Of a stretch of DNA of 64,000 nucleotides, positions 42,940 through 51,404 are shown piece by piece. The number at the start of each line of letters is the position of its first letter. Positions within the stretch are counted from its first letter, which is position 1. Both the position numbers and the translations under genes were made by a program. Under the pieces are notes generated by a model that saw only the letters and a list, made by a program, of their open reading frames with translations, was not told where the DNA came from and did not search any database. The stretch is from NCBI RefSeq assembly GCF_004116265.1, contig NZ_QOUX01000047.1:558001-622000 (forward strand). The letters are read 5' to 3'. The stretch comes from Anaerobacillus alkaliphilus. Lineage in GTDB: Bacteria > Bacillota > Bacilli > Bacillales > Anaerobacillaceae.

Positions 42940-43638
42940 CTAAAAATCCATTCGTTTGCCTTGATAGTCGATATAAACAGAATTAATATCTATCTTTTGT
43001 TCAATAATGTCGTATATCCCAATGGCAGACTCAAGTGGTTCTAGGTGTGCTTGTTCTCCACCCATATCCGTTTTCATCCATCCAGGATGAATAGAATAAA
43101 CGCGAATATTCTTTTCTTTTAACTCACGACTAATTTTCTCTGAAAACATATTTAAAGCAACCTTTGAAAGTCCGTACGGATAATCGCCACTGTAAGCATG
43201 GGTCAAACTAGCCGCATTCGAGGAAATGTTTACAATTGATTGCTTCGTTCCCACTTCTAGTAAAGGGAGAAAATGCTTTACCACCCGCATTGGTCCTAAC
43301 GTGTTAATATTAAATGAATTCATGCAAGCTTCAATATCCAACTCTTCGACTGTTTGCTCTCGTTCTTCTAACACCGCAGCATTATTAATAATCACATCAA
43401 GTGTTTGACCACTTTCTTTCAAAGAATTCGCAGCAAGAGCGACTGACTGTTCATCAGTAACATCTAACTGTAAAATATGTAATTGATTTTTGTACGAGTC
43501 CTTAAGTTCTAGTAGGGCTTTTGTTGTCTTATTATCAAGTGTTCTGACACCAGCAAACAGTTGATAACCCTTTTCTAATCCTAGTTTGATAAAAGAAAGC
43601 CCGAGCCCTCGATTGGCTCCAGTTACTAATATATTCAT
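42940..43638 (-). CDS. short-chain dehydrogenase/reductase
   Basis: 232 aa classical SDR. Cofactor site TGANRGLGLSFI (TGxxxGxG), LDVTDEQSV, NNAAVL, catalytic Ser in IVNISSNAASL and YGLSK as YxxxK. The Asp/Arg after the second strand (AGVRT) suggests NADP preference. Substrate unknown. ATG 43638 lies after AAGGAGGATGACG. Operon with the ThuA-like gene. Confidence 0.88.
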   Translation of the reverse strand: MNILVTGANRGLGLSFIKLGLEKGYQLFAGVRTLDNKTTKALLELKDSYKNQLHILQLDVTDEQSVALAANSLKESGQTLDVIINNAAVLEEREQTVEELDIEACMNSFNINTLGPMRVVKHFLPLLEVGTKQSIVNISSNAASLTHAYSGDYPYGLSKVALNMFSEKISRELKEKNIRVYSIHPGWMKTDMGGEQAHLEPLESAIGIYDIIEQKIDINSVYIDYQGKRMDF

Positions 43639-43678
43639 CGTCATCCTCCTTAGTAAGGAAACCCCGTTGTTTTTTTAC

Positions 43679-44842
43679 TTATCTAGCCAAATCAAAAATG
43701 TGGCGTACATCATTTTCATGCAATTTCACAAAGTTCCCTAACGGCCATCGTTCTGTAGCTTTTTTTGCCATCTCATCAAAGTGTTCGTCGCCAATTTCCA
43801 CTTCATTTAATGTAATTGGCATTCCAATCGAATGTAGAAACTGTTCGAATTTTTTGATCCCTGCTAACGCCGTTTTTTCCGGATTATAAAGGTCAATCTC
43901 AACATCCCAGACACGGTTGGCAAATTGAACAAATCGGTTGACATCATGTTTGTACACGTATTTCATCCAAGCCGGAAAAACAATCGCTAGTCCTGCTCCA
44001 TGTGCAATATCATAAATTCCACTAATCTCATGCTCGATGTCATGACTTGCCCAATCACCAATTCTACCTGTCCCAAACAAATCACTATGTGCATTTGTTC
44101 CAGCCCACATAATCTCAGCACGCGCGTCATAGTTCGTCGGCTCTTCTAGAACTGTGTGAGCATTATTAATGACCGTCTTAAGTGTCGCTTCACATAAACG
44201 ATCAGTTAACTCGACATTGCGCTCTCTTGTAAAGTATCTTTCTAATAAATGTGCCATCATATCAGTTATCCCGCAAGCCGTTTGGTAAGAAGGCAGCGTG
44301 TATGTAAGTACAGGGTTAAGTATCGCAAACTGTGGACGAAGTGTTGGGTGACCCATGGCTCTTTTATACAACCCATCTTCATTTGTAATAACCGTTCCTT
44401 CACTCGTTTCACTACCAGCAGCAGGTATCGTTAACACAACACCAATTGGTAGGCTGTCACTAACAGAAGCATTTCCAGTAAAGAAATCCCACACATCACC
44501 GTCATACTTAGCCCCTGCTGCAATTGCCTTGGCCGAATCAATGACACTACCTCCACCTACAGCAAGAATAAATCCAATGTTGTGTTCTTTACAAAGGGAT
44601 ATCCCCTCATGAACTAAACTTACTCTTGGATTTGGTAAAACTCCACCTAGTTCAATTATTTCTATGTCTTGCTCCTGCAAAGAATTTATTACTCGATCGT
44701 ATAGACCACTTGCTTTGATACTACCTCCGCCGTAATGTAGAAGAAGCTTTTTACCATATATTACAGACTCTTGCCCGACTACTTCTTCCTTATCTCTACC
44801 AAAAATAATCTTTGTACGGTTTTGAAAAACGAAATCTTGCAT
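43679..44842 (-). CDS. iron-containing alcohol dehydrogenase (butanol dehydrogenase type)
   Basis: 387 aa group III ADH. NAD(P) loop GGGSVIDSAKAIAAGAKYDGDVWDFF; metal ligands in CGITDMMAHLLERYF and SHDIEHEISGIYDIAHGAGLAIVFPAW. Closest by pattern to the YugJ/YugK-BdhA NADPH-dependent enzymes that reduce aldehydes to alcohols. Followed within 35 bp by the SDR gene, with which it may be cotranscribed. Length is normal. Confidence 0.9.
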   Translation of the reverse strand: MQDFVFQNRTKIIFGRDKEEVVGQESVIYGKKLLLHYGGGSIKASGLYDRVINSLQEQDIEIIELGGVLPNPRVSLVHEGISLCKEHNIGFILAVGGGSVIDSAKAIAAGAKYDGDVWDFFTGNASVSDSLPIGVVLTIPAAGSETSEGTVITNEDGLYKRAMGHPTLRPQFAILNPVLTYTLPSYQTACGITDMMAHLLERYFTRERNVELTDRLCEATLKTVINNAHTVLEEPTNYDARAEIMWAGTNAHSDLFGTGRIGDWASHDIEHEISGIYDIAHGAGLAIVFPAWMKYVYKHDVNRFVQFANRVWDVEIDLYNPEKTALAGIKKFEQFLHSIGMPITLNEVEIGDEHFDEMAKKATERWPLGNFVKLHENDVRHIFDLAR

Positions 44843-44964
44843 TATGTAACCCCTTTTCTTATTTAAACAGATCTTTCTACTTTAGTTATATCCCGTAAGA
44901 GCGCTTTCATCAACATGGAAAAATATATGTTTCACTAGAAAAAGTTAATTTAGTTACGCCAAAG

Positions 44965-45005
44965 TAAAAACCGTTGAACTCTACCGAGCACAACGGTTTT
45001 TCTTA
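44965..45005. terminator. bidirectional terminator
   Basis: AAAAACCGTTG, loop, CAACGGTTTTT; on the minus strand it terminates the coiled-coil gene (stop at 45087). Confidence 0.75.
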
Positions 45006-45086
45006 TATTTATTATGTTTTTACACCGTTTGGCTTAGATAGGGTATTTTTTAATGAGGTAAGTTCTGAAGAAAATGGAGTGGAATT

Positions 45087-45518
45087 TCATCGTGGAGCTT
45101 CTGTTCTTGCCTCTACATCAAAAAGTCTTTGATTTAAGACTCTAATTTGACTTTCCTTTTGTTCACCTTGTTTTTTTATGAATAATAACATACCCATAAC
45201 CGTTTCTTCTTGATGAGTTTCAATTCGGAACACGGTTCGTTTAACGTCACTCATGTCTGCTTTTAGTTCATGAATGTCTTCTTTCATGTTTGCTACATCT
45301 GTCTTAAGACCTGCTACATCTGTTTTTAGGTCTGCTACATCTGTCTTTAGATTTGCCACATCTGTCTTAAGACCTGCTACATCTGTCTTAAGAATTGAAA
45401 TATCTTCTTTCATAACAACCAAGTCACTCCTTATATCCTTTATTTCAGATTGGATGGTATGTAACTGGTTTTCTGTTCTAGCTTGTCCCTCAATCAATTT
45501 AAGCAGTAGCTCTTCCAT
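45087..45518 (-). CDS. heptad-repeat coiled-coil protein
   Basis: 143 aa. Residues ~40-90 are a run of heptads LKTDVAGLKTDVANLKTDVADL..., six to seven near-identical copies of LKTDVAx (21-bp DNA repeats), flanked by more irregular coiled coil; the C-terminus (IETHQEETVMGMLLFIKKQGEQKESQIRVLNQRLFDVEA) is also helical. Such proteins are widespread in Bacilli and often called hypothetical or LptE-like; copy number of the heptad likely varies by slippage. The 52-bp repeat array begins 100 bp upstream of its start. Confidence 0.8.
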   Translation of the reverse strand: MEELLLKLIEGQARTENQLHTIQSEIKDIRSDLVVMKEDISILKTDVAGLKTDVANLKTDVADLKTDVAGLKTDVANMKEDIHELKADMSDVKRTVFRIETHQEETVMGMLLFIKKQGEQKESQIRVLNQRLFDVEARTEAPR

Positions 45519-45617
45519 TTGTTTTCACCTCCTCTTTCCTCAATTATATCACGTACACCTAAATACTACTTTTAAAATTTTAATGTCGGCGGAAAAAAAG
45601 TGCCATAGCAGAGGTCT

Positions 45618-46770
45618 GTTACCTTTCCTACGATCCACTCTTACAAAAGGGCTCGCTAACACACCCTTGCGTTACCTTCCCTACGACCTACTCTTACAAA
45701 AGGGCACGCGACACTCTCTTTCGTTACCTTTCCTACGATCTGCTCTTCTAAAAGGGCACGATAGACTCTCTTGCGTTACCTTTCCAACGAGCTACTCTTA
45801 CAAAAGGGCACGATAGACTCCCTTCCGTTACCTTTCCTACGTTCCACTCTTACAAAAGGGCACGATAGACTCTCTTGCGTTACCTTCCCTACGACCTACT
45901 CTTACAAAAGGGCACGCGACACTCTCTTGCGTTACCTTCCCTACGACCTACTCTTACAAAAGGGCACGCTAGACTCCCTTACGTTACCTTTCCCACGATC
46001 TACTCTTACAAAAGGGCACGCTAGACTCCCTTGCGTTACCTTTCCTACGATCTACTCTTCCAAAAGGGCACGCTAGACTCCCTTGCGTTACCTTTCCTAC
46101 GACCTACTCTTCCAAAAAGGCACGCGGCACTCTCTTTCGTTACCTTTCCTACGATCTACTCTTACAAAAGGGCACGCTAGACTCTCTTACGTTACCTTTC
46201 CCACGATCTACTCTTACAAAAGGGCACGCTAGACTCTCTTGCGTTACCTTTCCTACGATCTACTCTTACAAAAGGGCACGCTAGACTCCCTTACGTTACC
46301 TTTCCCACGATCTACTCTTACAAAAGGGCACGATAGACTCCCTTACGTTACCTTTCCTAAGACCCACTCTTACAAAAGGGCACGCGACACTCCCTTGCGT
46401 TACCTTTCCTACGATCTACTCTTACAAAAGGGCACGCGACACTCCCTTACGTTACCTTTCCCACGAGCTACTCTTCCAAAAAGGCACGCTAGACTCCCTT
46501 ACGTTACCTTTCCCACGATCTACTCTTACAAAAGGGCACGCTAGACTCCCTTGCGTTACCTTTCCAACTACCTTTTCTTCCAAAAGGGCACGCTAGACTC
46601 TCTTGCGTTACCTTTCCTACGACCTACTCTTCCAAAAGGGCACGCTAGACTCCATTGCGTTACCTTTCCTACGACCTACTCTTCCAAAAGGGCACGCGAC
46701 ACTCTCTTCCGTTACCTTTCCTACGATCCCTCTTACAAAAGGGCTCGCGACACTCTCTTGCGTTACCTAT
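45618..46770. repeat. tandem array of ~22 copies of a 52-bp unit
   Basis: GTTACC starts a unit at 45618, 45671, 45723, 45775 and so on to 46762: 23 occurrences at 52-bp spacing (first step 53, last 51). Unit consensus GTTACCTTTCCTACGATCTA, CTCTTACAAAAGGGCACGCT, AGACTCCCTTGC. Variation is concentrated at few places: ACGA(T/C/G)C, CTTAC/CTTCC, the five bases after GGGCACG (CTAGA, ATAGA, CGACA), CTC(C/T)CTT and the base before CG. There are no unique spacers. Both strands contain stops in some frames, so it is not a conserved protein; 52 is not a multiple of 3. Confidence 0.95.
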
Positions 46771-46834
46771 TCAACTATTGTTTCTTCCAAAAAGTACTCA
46801 ACAATTCGCCATCATCGCACCACCCACTATCATA

Positions 46835-46866
46835 AGAAAAAAGAAACCCCAAAAGGAGTTTCTTTC
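46835..46866 (-). terminator. terminator of the Dabb gene
   Basis: Minus strand AAGAAACTCC, TTTT, GGGGTTTCTT, TTTTC. It separates the Dabb gene from the repeat array. Confidence 0.85.
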
Positions 46867-46875
46867 TCAAAAAAA

Positions 46876-47169
46876 CTAAATTTCAATATCCACGCCAACA
46901 CTGTCTAAGCGACCTACTTCTTTTATGTAAGCTGCTACTGCTTGGTGTGCTTCGTTCACAGCATATGCTTCTAAAGCTGCTCTGTCTTCAAAGCGAACAA
47001 GTAGCATCACTTGAAATTCTCTGTTTCGCTCACCAATATTTACTCCAGCTTGAAGATCGACAATACCAGTTAGTTGGTCTTTTAATGCTTTAAATCTTGT
47101 TACTACTTCTTGTAGTTGCTCTTGTGTAGTTGTTTCCGCAAATTTGATAAGTACTGTACGTTGAATCAT
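46876..47169 (-). CDS. Dabb (stress-responsive A/B barrel) domain protein
   Basis: 97 aa ferredoxin-like dimeric barrel: MIQRTVLIKFAETTTQEQLQEVVTRFKALKDQLTGIVDLQAGVNIGERNREFQVMLLVRFEDRAALEAYAVNEAHQAVAAYI. The VLIKF start, D/E-rich centre and HxxxxxYI end fit the Dabb family. Role probably binding or turnover of a small hydrophobic compound; unknown. Starts ATG; terminator follows. Confidence 0.85.
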   Translation of the reverse strand: MIQRTVLIKFAETTTQEQLQEVVTRFKALKDQLTGIVDLQAGVNIGERNREFQVMLLVRFEDRAALEAYAVNEAHQAVAAYIKEVGRLDSVGVDIEI

Positions 47170-47238
47170 GAAGTATCCTCTTTTCTTAAGTAGATTACAT
47201 TTATTTTACTTTAGCTAAACAAAGAAATGCAATCAATC

Positions 47239-48321
47239 TTACTTGTCTAGGTAGACGACTGTTTGCTTTTCATGAGACTCTCTAACTGCATCTAATATTC
47301 TTTGTACCTGATATCCAGCTTCGAACGTAGCCAAATACGGATGTTCCTTATCCTCAGCCAATGCCCCATATAACCCATCAACTGCACGATAAAAGGCATT
47401 ATAGTAACGACCAGCCACATCACTCATCCCCTCTGGAACAACCAAATCAGCCAATAACTCTACCTCTTCAAGTGGACCATTACCAATCCCTACAAGGACC
47501 TTGTTATCCTCAGTCATCACAAGGCTACCTTCAGTTCCGTAGATCTCCAGCTCCCAGCCTTGACTATGTCGAGTCGTACTTGTAAGACCTACAGTAAACG
47601 TTGTTCCACCAGCGAACGTTCCAAACGTCTGAAAAGCATCATCCGCTGTACGAACTTCTTTAACCCCAGACTCGTCAAAGAACTCAGAAACATGTGTCGT
47701 TAATTGCCCACTAATCTCCTTAATTTGATCATCAACCCACCATAGTAACGAATCAAACATATGAGACCCAATTGCCCCTAGCATACCGCCAGATTGATCC
47801 TTCTTTCCTAGCCAGCCTCGTTTACTTGTAACAGACCTCTCATAACCAGGGAAACTTGTTTTATAGTTTACATGCATAAGCTTTCCTAACTTTCCACTAG
47901 CGACAATTTCCTTCACCTTTTGTCTCGCTGGTAGAAAGCGAAATTCAAAATTAATAAACCCTAATTTTTCTGCACGATCTCTAGCGGCTAGCATTTCCAC
48001 TGCTTGTGCTGTATCTTTCGCAAATGGCTTTTCACACAATACGTGAAGTCCTTTTTCATATGCTTTCAAAACCATTTCGTGATGCAGTAGTGGAGCAGAA
48101 GCAACAGCTACTAAATCCAACTGCTCATTATCAAGCATCTCTTGCCAATCTCCATATACACTTTCAACACCCGTCTCTTTCTTTAATTCTTCCGTTCTCC
48201 CTCTTCCTACACTAGCTAGTGATACCACTTCAAAGCCTTGATGTGCTTGAAATGTTGGAACATGAACTTTTGCGCCAAAGCCACCGCCGATGACTCCTAC
48301 TCGAATTTTCTTCTCCATCAT
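47239..48321 (-). CDS. Gfo/Idh/MocA-family oxidoreductase
   Basis: 360 aa. N-terminal Rossmann fold IRVGVIGGGFGAKVHVPTFQ, then the family EKP motif HVLCEKPFAKD and C-terminal alpha/beta domain with HMFDSLLWWVDD. NAD(P)-dependent oxidoreductase of a sugar, inositol or related substrate. AAGGAGAATCA before the ATG; a second ATG one codon on is also possible. Ends 10 bp after the stop of pepF, so cotranscribed with it. Confidence 0.88.
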   Translation of the reverse strand: MMEKKIRVGVIGGGFGAKVHVPTFQAHQGFEVVSLASVGRGRTEELKKETGVESVYGDWQEMLDNEQLDLVAVASAPLLHHEMVLKAYEKGLHVLCEKPFAKDTAQAVEMLAARDRAEKLGFINFEFRFLPARQKVKEIVASGKLGKLMHVNYKTSFPGYERSVTSKRGWLGKKDQSGGMLGAIGSHMFDSLLWWVDDQIKEISGQLTTHVSEFFDESGVKEVRTADDAFQTFGTFAGGTTFTVGLTSTTRHSQGWELEIYGTEGSLVMTEDNKVLVGIGNGPLEEVELLADLVVPEGMSDVAGRYYNAFYRAVDGLYGALAEDKEHPYLATFEAGYQVQRILDAVRESHEKQTVVYLDK

Positions 48322-48331
48322 TGATTCTCCT

Positions 48332-50146
48332 TTACTGTCCTTCTGATTTAAAACTCGCTTCTAACTCATCTACTAATGATCCGACATACGCAACTGCTTG
48401 ACGGATTGGCTCCGGACTAGACATATCAATTCCTGCCATTTTCATTAATTCTAGTGGTTCCTTTGTTCCACCCGCTTTTAATACTTCTAGCCAACGTTCG
48501 GCTGCTGGTTGACCTTCTTTTTGAATGGTTTGGGCAACCGCTGTCGAAGCTGTTAAACCTGCTGCATACGTATATGGATATAAGCCCATATAGTAATGTG
48601 GTTGGCGAATCCAAGTAAGTCTTGCCCCCTCGTCAATCTCAACTGAATCGCCCCAGAAATCCCCAAGAACATTCCCTTTTAATTCACAAAGAACACTTGC
48701 GGTGATTGGTTTACCTGCTTCAGCATGGCGGTATACGCGTCGTTGCATTTCTGCCTCTAGTAAGTGTGTAACAAAATTGTGGTAATACGTTCCTAACACC
48801 TGAACTAACACCGAACGTCGTGCTCGTACATCCTTTGTTTTTGCTAATAAAGACTGACTTAACAACATTTCATTTAACGTCGAAGGTGCCTCGATAAAGT
48901 ACTTAGATGGTCTTGTATTATGAATTCGTTGATAACGATTAGCAAAGACAAAGTGTCCTGCATGCCCAAGTTCATGAGCAAGAGTAAATGTTGAGCGCAT
49001 TTTTCCAGACCATGTCATTAAAATATAAGGATGTACACCGTATGGACTAGAACAGAACGCACCGCTTCGTTTTCCTACTGTATCCGCATAATCAACCCAA
49101 CGGTCTTCAATTGCTGTTCTCATTGCGTCCATATATTCAGGACCCATTACTTCTAATGCTTCTAGTACATGAGTAGCTGCTTCTTCAAACGTTACTTCTG
49201 GATTGTATTCAGGGTCAATCGGTGCTTTTAAGTCACATAACAGCATCTTGTCTAGTCCTAATACGCGTTTTTTCAGATCAATATATCTTCTCATATGAGG
49301 TGCTAGTTCTGTTTGGATGATATCCAAAATATTTTCATACATTTCCTTCGTGACTTGCTGCGGTTGTAAAAGCATATGTTCAACAGAATCATAGTTTCTA
49401 AGACGTGACATCACGACTTGCTTTTTCACTTCTGTCGCGTATGTTGCTGCAAATGTATTTTTATATTGGTTTAGTGTTTTGGCATAAGAGGCATAGGCCA
49501 GTCTTCGTTCATCCGTATCGGAAGATTGCTCATAACGAGTTTCGTATAAGGATAGTGACACCGGTAACTCCTCGCCATTTTCATTTAAAATTGGGTCAAA
49601 TTCCATGTCAGATGATTTGCTTCGTGAGTAAATCATAAACGGACTTTCTAACACTTCTCCTAAAGAAGCAAGTACCGTTTCTGTTTCCTGAGACAATTGA
49701 TATGGCATTTGATCTTGTAATTCAAGTAAATAGCTTCGGTACGTATCTAACTCTTCTTCTTTTTCAAGAAAACCTTTAATTGTACCTTCAGGCAATTGTA
49801 AAAGCTCTGATTGAATAAATGAAGCTGCTGCATTTACTCTTGCTACTATTGCAGAAACCTGACTTAAATTAGCCTGATAAAGTTGATTTGTTCCATCTTC
49901 TGATGCGCGTAAATAACCATATGTACTAACACGAACCATTCGCATTTGTAGTTTTTCATATGCATTTAAGCAGGCTACTAAAATACTAGATCCCTCGCCT
50001 AAACGCCCTTGATATTGAACAACCTCTTGGATGTCATCTTCTATTTGTGCAAATTCTTTTTCCCAGGCCTCGTTTGAGTCAAAGAGCTCATGCAAATCCC
50101 ATGTTTGTTCAAGAGATACTTCACTACGAGTCAACCGTTTTGACAT
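48332..50146 (-). CDS. pepF: oligoendopeptidase F (M3B)
   Basis: 604 aa zinc metallopeptidase. HELGHAGHF (HExxH) with the third ligand in FIEAPSTLNEML; long helical N-terminal half and the C-terminal YPYTYAAGLTASTAVAQ region are typical of PepF. Hydrolyses 7-17-residue peptides in the cytoplasm. ATG 50146 (MSKRLTRSEV) is chosen behind GGGGATGAGGAAG. Size equals the family norm. Confidence 0.92.
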   Translation of the reverse strand: MSKRLTRSEVSLEQTWDLHELFDSNEAWEKEFAQIEDDIQEVVQYQGRLGEGSSILVACLNAYEKLQMRMVRVSTYGYLRASEDGTNQLYQANLSQVSAIVARVNAAASFIQSELLQLPEGTIKGFLEKEEELDTYRSYLLELQDQMPYQLSQETETVLASLGEVLESPFMIYSRSKSSDMEFDPILNENGEELPVSLSLYETRYEQSSDTDERRLAYASYAKTLNQYKNTFAATYATEVKKQVVMSRLRNYDSVEHMLLQPQQVTKEMYENILDIIQTELAPHMRRYIDLKKRVLGLDKMLLCDLKAPIDPEYNPEVTFEEAATHVLEALEVMGPEYMDAMRTAIEDRWVDYADTVGKRSGAFCSSPYGVHPYILMTWSGKMRSTFTLAHELGHAGHFVFANRYQRIHNTRPSKYFIEAPSTLNEMLLSQSLLAKTKDVRARRSVLVQVLGTYYHNFVTHLLEAEMQRRVYRHAEAGKPITASVLCELKGNVLGDFWGDSVEIDEGARLTWIRQPHYYMGLYPYTYAAGLTASTAVAQTIQKEGQPAAERWLEVLKAGGTKEPLELMKMAGIDMSSPEPIRQAVAYVGSLVDELEASFKSEGQ

Positions 50147-50306
50147 CTTCCTCATCCCCTATGTAATAATTTTTAAATATTTCGATAACCGAAATTATAT
50201 TCATTATAACCCGATTCTGTTTCAAAAAGAAAGAAAAGTTCATATAAACTGGAATAATCGGGTAACACTATTCTTGCTTAGAGATATTTAGAAAGGAAGT
50301 TATCCA

Positions 50307-50516
50307 TTGAACGAATTTACAATCCACATTAAAGAAGCAACTGATGAAGAACCAATCGCAACGTTAGAAATGATCCTCATGCAAATGGAAGGGATCGAGA
50401 GGGCATTAGTAGATATCACAGATGGTGAAGTTAAAGTGTCTTACAATGAAAATAAGGTGTCTAAAGACGAGATCCTAACGAGAATTCAGCAACACGGAAT
50501 GCATATCTCCCAATAA
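50307..50516 (+). CDS. HMA-like small protein without metal-binding cysteines
   Basis: 69 aa. The alternating pattern (FTIHIKEATDEEPIATLEMILMQMEGIERALVDITDGEVKVSYNENKVSKDEILTRIQQHG) fits the beta-alpha-beta-beta-alpha-beta fold of CopZ/HMA domains, especially YDITDGEVKVSYNENKVS.DEI. But the CxxC loop is replaced by DEEP, so copper binding as in CopZ is not expected. TTG start behind AAAGGAAG. Monocistronic with terminator; function unknown. Confidence 0.7.
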   Translation: MNEFTIHIKEATDEEPIATLEMILMQMEGIERALVDITDGEVKVSYNENKVSKDEILTRIQQHGMHISQ

Positions 50517-50523
50517 GACAAAC

Positions 50524-50563
50524 TAAACAGCGCACTCCGTGGGAGAAACGCTGTTTTTTTGTT
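50524..50563 (+). terminator. terminator of the HMA-like gene
   Basis: AAACAGCG, inner loop, CGCTGTTT, TTTTTG. Confidence 0.85.
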
Positions 50564-50678
50564 CTAGGATAATTTTAAAAATGATAACCTTTCAATTCAT
50601 TACATAAAGTAAACCGTAATAGTGTTATGTAAACTACAACTTAAATGACGATACGCTAACACTGTACCGTCACTCCTT

Positions 50679-51236
50679 TTATCTTTTCCTAGCAAAAATT
50701 GTCTGACGTCCCTCATGCTCATTTTCCTCATAGTAAAGGATCTGCCAATCACGAAATTCAGCTAACAATTCTCCTGTGTGTAATTTAAAATGTTCAGATA
50801 CCTTTCCCTCACCACTTGGAGATTTGTAGAATGTCTCCATAAAGAAATAACCCTTTTCCATAACAATCGTTTTTACAAAAGGAAAAATAGCACGGTCGAG
50901 ATAGTATGTAATAATAATTAGATCGAACATTCGATCTAAAATTTCCAAGCTATTGATATCAGTAAGATCGACCATTCGAGGATAAACCGCTAAGCCTTGT
51001 TCTTCAGCCTCTTTTTTCACATAGTCAACCGCAACATCAGATATATCAAAGGCTTGTACCTCATACCCATTTTCAGCCAGAAACAGACTATTTGCCCCTA
51101 ATCCACAAGCAAGATCTAGTGCTTTACCTCCGGTTAGGTAAGGAGATAGCTCCTTTAATCGAGTATTGGCAATCGGCTTTTCTAAATTCTCTAACCGATC
51201 CAAATACTTTTGGTCCCATTTAGTTTTTGCATCCAC
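50679..51236 (-). CDS. class I SAM-dependent methyltransferase
   Basis: 185 aa, TehB-like. Motif I ALDLACGLGANSLFLAENGYEVQAFDISDVAVDYV; motif IV FDLIIITYYLDRAIFPFV. Substrate unknown; relatives act on tellurite, thiopurines or small metabolites. GTG at 51236 is preferred (AAGGGAG, 8 nt before) over a longer frame starting 10 codons upstream. Confidence 0.82.
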   Translation of the reverse strand: MDAKTKWDQKYLDRLENLEKPIANTRLKELSPYLTGGKALDLACGLGANSLFLAENGYEVQAFDISDVAVDYVKKEAEEQGLAVYPRMVDLTDINSLEILDRMFDLIIITYYLDRAIFPFVKTIVMEKGYFFMETFYKSPSGEGKVSEHFKLHTGELLAEFRDWQILYYEENEHEGRQTIFARKR

Positions 51237-51404
51237 GGTGAACACTCCCTTAACTAACTCTAACAATTAGTAAACCAGAAGTTTCACTTGTTGTAAAATG
51301 CTAGTAAAGAATGCACGCAAAAGTAATCAAGGTTGGTCGCGGAATAAATATGCATCATCCAAAGTAAAATGTATGAAACATCTAGTTACCGGGAGGCTCT
51401 AGGT

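Noticed and set aside
45618-46770. CRISPR array
   Set aside because: Units are contiguous, without unique spacers, and no cas gene is in the window.
45274-46908. A series of + strand open frames of 74-180 codons in the 52-bp repeats
   Set aside because: They result from one repeated sequence read in all three frames (52 is not a multiple of 3), lack ribosome binding sites and stop wherever a unit carries TAG after GGGCACGC or GGGCACGA.
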